This document shows positions 50,290 to 58,118 of a stretch of DNA of 64,000 nt, in pieces. The position numbers and the translations under genes were made by a program. The DNA lies in the NCBI GenBank assembly GCA_035439505.1, contig DAORKJ010000008.1, positions 1 through 64,000 on the forward strand, read 5' to 3'. Source of the DNA: UBA7236 sp035439505 (lineage in GTDB: Bacteria; Bacteroidota; Bacteroidia; Chitinophagales; BACL12). A model generated the notes under the pieces. That model made no database searches. It saw nothing but the letters and a program-made list of their open reading frames with translations, and was not told the DNA's origin. The first letter of the stretch is position 1; the number at the start of each line of letters is the position of its first letter.

Positions 50290-50297
50290 CAAAATTA
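50290..50297 (-). promoter_or_regulatory. -7 box of the GH113-like gene, implying a leaderless mRNA
   Basis: Minus-strand TAATTTTG ends 7 bases before the ATG at 50282; no clear TTG at -33. Confidence 0.4.
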
Positions 50298-50357
50298 TCG
50301 GAAAATTGGGAATTATACTCGTTGCCGGGTGCTATTAAGCAATTTTAACCTGAGATA

Positions 50358-51107
50358 TTATCTGTTTAACCAATTTTTGAAGTCCGGGCTCCGCTCAACA
50401 CTTACAATTGTTTCACGTTCGATAGGAGGGTTTAACTCGATTTTTATCCTGGATTTTGAGTAGTTGGTCATACTCTTAATACTATCGAAACTAATAATAA
50501 ACTGTCTGTTTATACGAAAAAATTGTGTTGGATTTAATGTTGGTTCCAATTTATCCAGTGACGAATCAACGATATATTGTTTCCCCGTTTTTTCTACCAA
50601 AAAATTGAGTTTTTGGTCTGCGAAAAAGTAGGCTACTTCTGTTATACTTACCGATTTTAATTTACTTCCGCTGCTAACTAAAAAGCGCTGTTGATAGTTT
50701 TGTGTTTGCGTAAAATGGTTGAGTAATAAATCAATGTTTTTAGTTGGATTTCCTGTGGATTGCTGGAATTTGTTGATGGCAGCAAACAATTCGTCTTTGT
50801 TGATGGGTTTTAACAAATAATCAATACTATTTACTTTGAAGGCCTTTATGGCGTATTGATCAAATGCTGTTGTAAAAATTACCGGAGCAGTAACTTCAAT
50901 TTTATTAAAAATACTAAAGCTTATATCATCACCTAAATGGATATCACAAAAGAGTAAATCGGGTTTGTTTTTAGAAAGAAAAGCAACGGCAGAAGTAACA
51001 TCGTCTAGTTTTGCCATAACAGTGATATCAGCAGGAAAACTCAAAATTAATTTTTCGAGATAATCTGCTGCAATTTTTTCGTCCTCTATAATGGCAATGT
51101 TTATCAT
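50358..51107 (-). CDS. LytTR-family response regulator
   Basis: A 249-residue regulator: a receiver domain (1-120) with phospho-acceptor Asp55 (LLFCDIHLGDD), acidic pair Glu8-Asp9-Glu10, and conserved Lys in YLLKPI; then a LytTR DNA-binding domain (about 140-249, with FRINRQFIISFDSIKSMTNYSKSRIKIEL). Its start overlaps the kinase stop by 4 bases. It probably controls the adjacent TonB receptor or itself; binding sites cannot be named. Confidence 0.95.
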   Translation of the reverse strand: MINIAIIEDEKIAADYLEKLILSFPADITVMAKLDDVTSAVAFLSKNKPDLLFCDIHLGDDISFSIFNKIEVTAPVIFTTAFDQYAIKAFKVNSIDYLLKPINKDELFAAINKFQQSTGNPTKNIDLLLNHFTQTQNYQQRFLVSSGSKLKSVSITEVAYFFADQKLNFLVEKTGKQYIVDSSLDKLEPTLNPTQFFRINRQFIISFDSIKSMTNYSKSRIKIELNPPIERETIVSVERSPDFKNWLNR

Positions 51108-52174
51108 AATTCTTCGGCGACGGTTTGGCTTACTAATGGGATTTGAGCCACATATTGATTATCAATGAGCCCAAATTTAGGAATACTATCACAAATTAAT
51201 TGATATCGGCTTATCAGGTTTTGATGTCCAATTTGAGTGGATTGTAATTTTTCAGCTCTTGGTTGGAATATATTACTTACCGTTAATTGATCACCTTTTG
51301 CTATTATTTGAATAACAAGTGGCTTGGCATTTGAAATCACATTGTGTTTAATGGCATTTTCTACTAATAATTGTAACGTTAATGGCGGGAGATAGTGATT
51401 TAAACTATCGGCATCAATTTGTGTTTCAACCATCAAATTATCGCCAAACCTAATTTTATTTAAATAAATAAATGATTGAATAAATTGAATTTCATCATAC
51501 AACGTAACTACCAGTTGGTCGCGTTTTTCTAAAACATAACGATATACTCTTGCTAATTCCTGGACAAATTCTTTCGCTTTGGTAGTATCATCTTCGATTA
51601 ATGATTGCAGGGCATTAAAACTATTAAATAAAAAGTGCGGACTAATTTGCGTTTTTAAACCTTCTAATTGTGCGCGTAAAAATTCACGTTCCAATTTCTC
51701 TTTTTCAGCTATTGATATTTTTAGTTTCTCCACGTAATGTCTGATTTCTAAAACAAGGCTAACAATACTTACTAAAACGGTGGCAAACATTTGATTTTGA
51801 AACACACTCATTTTAGCTTCCTGGTCGGTAAGCTTATAAAATAAGTTGTTAAATATTTGCCATTCAAAATAGATAATGATATTGGAAATAATAAGCCCTA
51901 ATCCCAACGATAAACTAATTCTTTTAAATGCAGATAATTTTTCTTCATACTTCGTTGTAATTGTTTTAATGATAAAAATATTAGCAAGAAATAAAGAAAA
52001 TGTTACCAATACAGAAAATATACACGAAATAACATAGTCCTTTGCAGTAAGGCAAGGTCTTCCGCCTGTTGAGCCAAAAACTGTTTGAGCAATATATACA
52101 TATGTTGGAGGCACCAACGATACGATGAAGGTGCCCCACAACAAAACTTTATAATTAAATTTTTTCTCTTCCAT
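51104..52174 (-). CDS. LytS-type sensor histidine kinase
   Basis: A 356-residue membrane kinase. Four hydrophobic segments (about 11-29, 49-70, 87-105, 128-146) precede a coiled linker and the His_kinase domain with His180 in LKTQISPHFLFNSFNALQSL; the ATPase part has QLLVENAIKHNV (N box) and short G boxes. Operon order is TonB receptor (52176-54560), this kinase (1 base later), then the regulator. There is no periplasmic sensor domain, so the signal may be sensed in the membrane. Confidence 0.95.
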   Translation of the reverse strand: MEEKKFNYKVLLWGTFIVSLVPPTYVYIAQTVFGSTGGRPCLTAKDYVISCIFSVLVTFSLFLANIFIIKTITTKYEEKLSAFKRISLSLGLGLIISNIIIYFEWQIFNNLFYKLTDQEAKMSVFQNQMFATVLVSIVSLVLEIRHYVEKLKISIAEKEKLEREFLRAQLEGLKTQISPHFLFNSFNALQSLIEDDTTKAKEFVQELARVYRYVLEKRDQLVVTLYDEIQFIQSFIYLNKIRFGDNLMVETQIDADSLNHYLPPLTLQLLVENAIKHNVISNAKPLVIQIIAKGDQLTVSNIFQPRAEKLQSTQIGHQNLISRYQLICDSIPKFGLIDNQYVAQIPLVSQTVAEEL

Positions 52175-52175
52175 T

Positions 52176-54560
52176 TTAGAAAGTAATTCGATATTGCGGC
52201 ACTATGAAAAGTCCAAGCTGATAAACAGTATTAATTTGTCCTTCAATTGGATTAAATCTTTGATACAAAGGATTTTGTCTGCTAGTGATATTCTGAATAT
52301 CAATCGCCCATTCCTGGGTGGCAAATTTACCATCCATTTTAAAAGCTGTTCGTAAATCTAATCGCATATAGTCATCAAATTGTTCACCATAAGCATTATC
52401 CCAATCATACTTTGTTTCTCCTGCTAATATAGATGCTTCTAAATCTATTGGGGTATAACGTTGTCCACCCGCTAAAGTGAATTTGGTATCTAAAACGATA
52501 GATTTTTTTGTTTTTTGACCAACGCGGTTAGGGAAGAGGTTGAATTCTTTTCCTCCAACAAAATTAGTTACATAATTTCCTGAAAATGCAGATTCACGTT
52601 GAATATCATCACTACCTGTATATTCAGATTTATACAATGAACCTGTTACGAGGAAATACATGCCTTTATCCATAAATTTCTCCAAGGTAAGTTCTGCACC
52701 ATAATTGCGACCTGTCCCGCTATTTTTCAAATAATCCGGTGACCCAAATGTAAGGCTGCCGGTATTCAATACAGAATAGGAAGAACTATCTTTATCAATC
52801 AACACATCATATAAATGTTGATAATAAACTTCCGTTTTCATACGAATTGTTGGAGACAGTTGTAAATCATATCCTAACACTACGTGGTGTGCTTTTACAA
52901 AATCTATAGAATCGTTTGGTGTAATATAATTGCCAACTCCGGCCTCTACTGTTTTAAAATAAGTAGCAATAGGCGCCATCATACTATGCAAACCATAACC
53001 AAAACTCAGTGCATTTTTTTCATTTATCTGGTATTTTATACCTGCACGTGGTTCTAGCGAGCTACTTCCATTTAATCCGAGGTACTGATAATGCAAACCT
53101 GCATTTAAACTCACTTTATCTGATACACGGTATTGATATTGTGCATATGGTTGTAATAAAAAGGTATTGCCATCATATTCGGTTAAAGTAATGTAACGGT
53201 CAATAGTTGAACGATAAATGCTGTCAACAATATCCACTAAAAATTCATCAAACCTTACACCAATTTGTAAATTATGTTTGGTATTAAATTTCTTTTTGTA
53301 GAAGAAATTCCCGGCAATTTTTGTTTGCGTAAAATTTTGTGAATAGAAAGGAACCGGGTCAAGCGTTTCAGGTGAAATTGAATCAATTAAATCACTGTTC
53401 ATTACATATGAAGCAGCCAAAGTGAATTTGGTATAAGAAGAATTGTCAATTAAATACTGATGGCTAATACCGGCAATTCCTGTTTTAGAACGATCGTAAA
53501 TATCGAGGTCATTATTATATAAATTGTCTACCGTATCCTCTTCATTACTGGAAATTAAATCTATCTGACTAACGCCACCAATTGCAAATACAGAAAACGT
53601 TCCTGCTTTTTCTGTTGGAAAATTTAATCTTGTTGTAATGTCCTGATAGTATGGGATGGCAGTTCCTGTTCCAAAGTTAATTCCCAAAGCCGACATAAAA
53701 CCCAAAGTAGAGTATCGGTAATTAAGTAAATAAGATGATTTTGATGATTTACTAATAGGGCCTTCTGCACCAAATTCAAAACCATTTAATCCAACCTGTC
53801 CAACAAATTCATGTTTGTTATAATTACCATTGCGCATGCGTAAATCAAACACCCCACTGATTGCATTGCCATATTCTGCAGGGAATGCTCCGGTTAAAAA
53901 ATCGCTGTTTGCTAATACGTTGTTGTTGAGCATTGATACAGGTCCGCCGCTGGAACCTAAATCACCAAAGTGATTAGGATTAGGGATATCCATTCCTTCT
54001 AAACGAAATAATAAACCAACAGGGGAATTTCCGCGAATGATAATATCATTTACGGCATCATTTGCCCCACGCACACCGGCAAAGTTTTGTGCCATGCGAC
54101 TCACATCGTTTCTTGCACCGGCAAATCGCTGACTTTCTTCAATAGAAAACTGACGAGCACTAACGGTGGTCATTTCGTTTATTGATTCCATTTTCTCATT
54201 ATCTGCAGAAATAACAATTTCATCCAGTTTAATAAGTTGCTCCTGTAATTCGAAATTTAATATCAACTCCTTACCTGAGGTTAATTCTACATTGTTCGCA
54301 ACAAAAGGTTCGTATCCAATAAAAGTTGCTTGAATAGAAATACGTCCGATAGGCACATCTTTAATTTCAAAATACCCGTCCAAATCTGTTACCGCACCAA
54401 GGGTAGGAGTGGTATTCAATACAATAATGTTGACATAAGGTAAAGTTTGTTTCGATTGATTATCGGTAACCTGACCACGAATAGTTTGAGTAAGGTTTTG
54501 TGCCTGGATATTAAACACCGACAGCACGCATACACTGAAAATGGTAAATAGAAGTTTCAT
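52176..54560 (-). CDS. TonB-dependent receptor, first gene of a LytS-LytTR operon
   Basis: A 794-residue outer-membrane transporter. Signal peptide to about residue 20 (NIQAQN), carboxypeptidase regulatory-like domain (about 25-110, VNIIVLNTTPTLGAVTDLDGYFEIKD), plug (about 120-235) with RFAGARNDVSRMAQNFAGVRGANDAVNDIIIRGNSPVGLLFRLEGMDIPNP and GAFPAEYGNAISGVFDLRMRNG, then a barrel ending YQLGLFIVPQYRITF. FxGARNDVxRMxQNFAGV is characteristic of a Bacteroidota sub-family, substrate unknown. No SusD partner is adjacent. It is followed by the two-component pair. Confidence 0.95.
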   Translation of the reverse strand: MKLLFTIFSVCVLSVFNIQAQNLTQTIRGQVTDNQSKQTLPYVNIIVLNTTPTLGAVTDLDGYFEIKDVPIGRISIQATFIGYEPFVANNVELTSGKELILNFELQEQLIKLDEIVISADNEKMESINEMTTVSARQFSIEESQRFAGARNDVSRMAQNFAGVRGANDAVNDIIIRGNSPVGLLFRLEGMDIPNPNHFGDLGSSGGPVSMLNNNVLANSDFLTGAFPAEYGNAISGVFDLRMRNGNYNKHEFVGQVGLNGFEFGAEGPISKSSKSSYLLNYRYSTLGFMSALGINFGTGTAIPYYQDITTRLNFPTEKAGTFSVFAIGGVSQIDLISSNEEDTVDNLYNNDLDIYDRSKTGIAGISHQYLIDNSSYTKFTLAASYVMNSDLIDSISPETLDPVPFYSQNFTQTKIAGNFFYKKKFNTKHNLQIGVRFDEFLVDIVDSIYRSTIDRYITLTEYDGNTFLLQPYAQYQYRVSDKVSLNAGLHYQYLGLNGSSSLEPRAGIKYQINEKNALSFGYGLHSMMAPIATYFKTVEAGVGNYITPNDSIDFVKAHHVVLGYDLQLSPTIRMKTEVYYQHLYDVLIDKDSSSYSVLNTGSLTFGSPDYLKNSGTGRNYGAELTLEKFMDKGMYFLVTGSLYKSEYTGSDDIQRESAFSGNYVTNFVGGKEFNLFPNRVGQKTKKSIVLDTKFTLAGGQRYTPIDLEASILAGETKYDWDNAYGEQFDDYMRLDLRTAFKMDGKFATQEWAIDIQNITSRQNPLYQRFNPIEGQINTVYQLGLFIVPQYRITF

Positions 54561-54650
54561 AGATTATTATTTTCAAGTGCAAAACAATATCAAATTGAAA
54601 TTTGCTGCAATATATATATGATGAACGGGAAGATTAACTGGATGAACCGA

Positions 54651-54785
54651 TTAAAAAACACCTTTTAACCATTCTATGATTGCAGCTCCTGCAACCAGCC
54701 AGAGTATGCCTTTCAGTAAAAAAAACAAAAAGCCGATAACGCCGACACGTTTAATCCATTTTTGGGTTTTTTCCGGAATTTTCAT
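54651..54785 (-). CDS. 44-residue single-span membrane protein
   Basis: An ATG-started frame of 44 codons: a basic start (MKIPEKTQKWIKRVGVIG), one membrane helix (FLFFLLKGILWLVAGAAII), then EWLKGVF and stop. It lies 29 bases after the LOG-family gene in the same direction. The amphipathic-basic plus helix layout and its position behind a LOG gene make it a plausible real gene; I recall similar tiny proteins in Bacteroidota, sometimes misnamed alanyl-tRNA synthetase. Function unknown. Confidence 0.55.
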   Translation of the reverse strand: MKIPEKTQKWIKRVGVIGFLFFLLKGILWLVAGAAIIEWLKGVF

Positions 54786-54814
54786 ATAAAACTTACAACA
54801 TACAAAGTTAAGGA

Positions 54815-55558
54815 TTAAACAAAACGTTCCAAAAGAAGTTTGAGTGGTTTTACTTTTTTTAACTGATAATGTTTATTGATATAAAAGTTAATATGATTAA
54901 CGGCCTGGTCTATATCATCGGTAAATAATACCAAATTTAAATCTTGCACAGCAATGGTTCTGGCAGCTACCATTTTTTGCAACATTTCCCAAATATCTTT
55001 GTAATAATCTTTGCCTATAATAACTATGGGGAAATTTTTAATTGTTGCCGTTTGAATAAGGGTAAGCGTTTCAAAAAATTCATCCATAGTGCCCACTCCG
55101 CCGGGCATTACAACAAAACCATACGAATATTTAACTAATAGCACCTTACGGACAAAAAAGTACTTAATAGTAACCCATTTATGCATATAAGGGTTATGTT
55201 TTTGTTCCATAGGTAGTTTTATGTTACATCCAACCGATTTGCCTCCTGATTCAAATGCACCCCGATTGGCAGCTTCCATAATACCCGGGCCACCACCGGT
55301 TAATACTGTGAGCCCTTCAGCACTGATTTTTTTGCCTAATTCCCGGGCAGATTTATAATATTGATGGTTTTCATCAAATCTGGCAGAGCCAAATACAGTA
55401 ATGCAGGGACCAATAAAATGTAAGGCTCGAAAGCCTTTAATAAATTCCCAAAAAACTGAAAGTGCGAAGGATAATTCCCTCAATCTAGAACGCGGACCCG
55501 ATAAATATTTGCCTTGCTTAGGCGCCAATTCCACATCCCATGCTAATGCTTTTGCCAT
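54815..55558 (-). CDS. LOG-family protein (TIGR00730 type)
   Basis: A 247-residue Rossmann-like protein. TVFGSARF, LTGGGPGIMEAANRGAF and the LOG hallmark MPGGVGTMDEFFETLT (PGGxGTxxE) are all present, with the motif Arg in VRKVLL. Family members are cytokinin-activating phosphoribohydrolases or nucleotide nucleosidases; the bacterial substrate is often AMP-like. The N-terminal extension before TVFGSARF (about 55 residues) is longer than in E. coli YgdH-free short forms. The promoter supports the ATG at 55558 over an upstream TTG. Confidence 0.93.
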   Translation of the reverse strand: MAKALAWDVELAPKQGKYLSGPRSRLRELSFALSVFWEFIKGFRALHFIGPCITVFGSARFDENHQYYKSARELGKKISAEGLTVLTGGGPGIMEAANRGAFESGGKSVGCNIKLPMEQKHNPYMHKWVTIKYFFVRKVLLVKYSYGFVVMPGGVGTMDEFFETLTLIQTATIKNFPIVIIGKDYYKDIWEMLQKMVAARTIAVQDLNLVLFTDDIDQAVNHINFYINKHYQLKKVKPLKLLLERFV

Positions 55559-55573
55559 AATTCCCGTTTCCGC

Positions 55574-55581
55574 CAAAATTA
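55574..55581 (-). promoter_or_regulatory. -7 box of the LOG gene
   Basis: Minus-strand TAATTTTG, 15 bases before the ATG at 55558; no clear TTG at -33. Confidence 0.4.
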
Positions 55582-55657
55582 AGTGGTTTTATTGTTTTTA
55601 AATTCTAAACACTGTTAATGGCATAGTTTTCGTTTTATAGCGTGAAAAGTGTGATAT

Positions 55658-56275
55658 ATGAAAAGGATTTTGGTAATAATTTTAGCCTTAAGCGTTTACC
55701 AGGTGAATGCTCAGGAGTTTGATTTAGGTATTAAAGGTGGTGTAAATTATGTTGATGCTGTAATTTTAGATGTAGTTAACGCCGATGGCATTTCATTAGA
55801 TGAACTTAATACAGAACGAGGAAAATCAATAGTTTTTGGAGGTTTTGCAAGGGTTACAATGGGTAAATTTGTTTTCCAGCCTGAGTTATTATTTTCTGAA
55901 AATCAATCACTTGTGAAGTTTGAAGGTGTAGATGCCAGTGATGATAGTTTTGGCGATTTATTGAGTATTCATGTTGATAAGATGGATATACCCCTCATTT
56001 TCAGCTACAAAGCATTTAATGCCATCCGATTATCAGCAGGTCCTGTGTTTAGTCACCTCAATGTGGAGGCAGAGGATAAATTGTTTCAGTTCAACGATAT
56101 GACCGTTGGTTATCAGGCCGGAATTGGATTTGATATCAGTAAACTCACTTTTGATGCGCGATACGAAAGTAATCTGGATGGTTATCAGGAATTCTTAAGC
56201 ACTGAAACCGGAAGTATAACTGTGGATACAAGAAGAAGTATTTTCCAATTTACAATTGGTTACAAACTGTTTTAA
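55658..56275 (+). CDS. PorT-like outer-membrane beta-barrel protein
   Basis: A 205-residue exported protein (signal peptide to about VNAQ, residue 19). The mature part is an eight-stranded barrel of the porin/PorT outer-membrane family: FDLGIKGGVNYVD, GFARVTMGKFVFQPELLFSENQ, IDIPLIFSYKAFNAIRLSAGPVFSHL, YQAGIGFDISKLTFDARYESNLDGY, ending FQFTIGYKLF with a terminal Phe. Ligand unknown. Its end overlaps the acyltransferase end on the other strand by 4 bases. Confidence 0.9.
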   Translation: MKRILVIILALSVYQVNAQEFDLGIKGGVNYVDAVILDVVNADGISLDELNTERGKSIVFGGFARVTMGKFVFQPELLFSENQSLVKFEGVDASDDSFGDLLSIHVDKMDIPLIFSYKAFNAIRLSAGPVFSHLNVEAEDKLFQFNDMTVGYQAGIGFDISKLTFDARYESNLDGYQEFLSTETGSITVDTRRSIFQFTIGYKLF

Positions 56276-57141
56276 GCCGGTTTTTTCAATTTCCAGCGTC
56301 TATGAGACCACAGATAAGGACCGGGGTCTTTGCGTATGTCTGCTTCTAGTTCAGCCATAAACATTGCTGTTAGCTGTTGTGGGGGCAGACTGTTCGCATC
56401 GTTGGTTAAAAGTTTAAAGGTAATTTCATACTTTCCGCGACTTACATGGTGGATGGTAGCATAAAACACATCGTAATCATACTGTCTGGCTATACGCTCC
56501 ATGCCAGTAACCACTGCGGTGTCCTGGTTCATAAATTTGGTCCAGTAATGATCCTTCGGATTTGGCGATTGGTCGGCAATTAACACTAACAAAGTCTGCT
56601 CATGAGGCGTATCAGTAAGATGTTTGAGCAACTGCCGTTTAGGAATCAACATGATTTTCAAGCGAGTCCGACTTCTTACTGCTAAACGGTTAAAATATTT
56701 GTTAGAAAGCGGTTTATAAGCGGCTTTCAGCGGCAGACCGGCATGTACAGCCATTGAACCTCCTGCCCATTCCCAATTGCCGTAATGCCCACAAACCAAT
56801 AATGCATTACGGCCTTTGTTTAATGATTCCTCAACGAGGTTGTAATTTTTTACACTACACTTCTTCTTTAACTGCTTGTGAGTAATGGTAAGCGCTTTTA
56901 TTGTTTCAAACATGGTGTCAGCAAATACCATATAAAATCGTCTAGCAATGGTATCGATTTCGGCATCAGATTTTTCAGGAAATGAATTGCGTAAATTTTT
57001 ATAAACAACTTCTTTCCTATATTTAAAAACATGAAATAAAAAGAAATAGCCAATATTGCTAGCTTGTCGCAAAACCCACATGGGTAATATGGAGAAGAAA
57101 TAAATAAGTGGTAGCGCTAAATAATACCCTAAAGCCTGCAT
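56272..57141 (-). CDS. Lysophospholipid/lipid A acyltransferase (HtrB/LpxL family)
   Basis: A 289-residue inner-membrane acyltransferase. An N-terminal helix (MQALGYYLALPLIYFFSILP) anchors it; the H-x4-E catalytic site is in CGHYGNWEWAGG, with the Arg-rich FNRLAVRSRTRLKIMLI and the LIADQSPNPKDHYWTKFMNQDTAV block following. It transfers acyl chains to a lipid A precursor in well-studied relatives. ATG 57141 is preferred; a GTG 16 codons upstream is the alternative. It ends overlapping the porin gene by 4 bases. Confidence 0.93.
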   Translation of the reverse strand: MQALGYYLALPLIYFFSILPMWVLRQASNIGYFFLFHVFKYRKEVVYKNLRNSFPEKSDAEIDTIARRFYMVFADTMFETIKALTITHKQLKKKCSVKNYNLVEESLNKGRNALLVCGHYGNWEWAGGSMAVHAGLPLKAAYKPLSNKYFNRLAVRSRTRLKIMLIPKRQLLKHLTDTPHEQTLLVLIADQSPNPKDHYWTKFMNQDTAVVTGMERIARQYDYDVFYATIHHVSRGKYEITFKLLTNDANSLPPQQLTAMFMAELEADIRKDPGPYLWSHRRWKLKKPA

Positions 57142-57242
57142 GTGCCACAAAAATAGGAAATTTTTGAAGCCATCAGCGAATTTATGCACACCGTAATATG
57201 TTCAAGTTGAACTTTCGCTCTTTATTTTTCATTGTATTTACT

Positions 57243-58115
57243 ATGAATTACCGATCAATAAAACAGATTCAGTTTGCCGAAATGATTGATATGGGTGGGT
57301 TACCCGTTCGTCAGCCTATGCCGACAAAACAACTCGACAGGATAGACCCGTTTTTACTTTTGCATCATCATACCGGATTTATTGCTAATGATACTCATCC
57401 TCGAGAAGTGGGAGTGTCGCCGCATCCGCATCGTGGATTTTCGCCGGTAACATTTGTGTTTAAAGGAGATATTCATCATCGCGATTCAAGAGGAAATTCA
57501 GCAGTAGTTAAAGCAGGTGGAGTGCAATGGATGGATGCTGGTATGGGTATTGTGCATAGTGAAAGACCATCCGTTTCATTTGCCAAAAAAGGAGGGCAAC
57601 AGGAAATTGTGCAATTATGGATAAATACGCCACATGCACATAAATTGGATCAACCCAATTATCAGGCTTTAGATGAGCAAACGTTTCCAATTATTTCGTT
57701 GCCGGATGAAAAAGGAAAACTTGCAGTTGTAGCTGGAAAATACGGAGCATTGCAAGGCCCTGCTAAATCAAAATTAGATGTAATTATTTTAAGGGGAGAT
57801 GTACTTCCCGGTGCAACTTATAATTTACAGATACCTGCAAAATATAATACCCTTATTTATATTTTGAATGGCAGTTTGACAATTAACGAAAACGAACAGG
57901 TAGCAGGTTTGCATTTAATACAGTTTAATAACGATGCAGATAATATACATATAAGCACCAATCAAAAAACACAATTTTTGGTTTTAGCAGGATTGCCATT
58001 AAACGAACCTATTGAAAGTTATGGTCCTTTTGTGATGACAAATCAAACTGAAATTATGCAGGCTATTCGCGATTATCAGATTGGGAAAATGGGGATACTA
58101 ATTGAAGAGTGGTAA
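57243..58115 (+). CDS. Pirin-family protein
   Basis: A 290-residue bicupin protein. DPFLLLHHHTGF, the metal-binding HPHRGFSPVTFVFKGDIHHRDSRGNSAVVKAGGVQWMDAGMGIVHSE block, and PFVMTN near the C-terminus are classical for pirin. Some members are quercetin 2,3-dioxygenases; most bacterial ones are of unknown substrate. A 15-codon open extension precedes the ATG at 57243 but has no family support. It is tail to tail with the C25-like gene. Confidence 0.95.
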   Translation: MNYRSIKQIQFAEMIDMGGLPVRQPMPTKQLDRIDPFLLLHHHTGFIANDTHPREVGVSPHPHRGFSPVTFVFKGDIHHRDSRGNSAVVKAGGVQWMDAGMGIVHSERPSVSFAKKGGQQEIVQLWINTPHAHKLDQPNYQALDEQTFPIISLPDEKGKLAVVAGKYGALQGPAKSKLDVIILRGDVLPGATYNLQIPAKYNTLIYILNGSLTINENEQVAGLHLIQFNNDADNIHISTNQKTQFLVLAGLPLNEPIESYGPFVMTNQTEIMQAIRDYQIGKMGILIEEW

Positions 58116-58118
58116 AAC

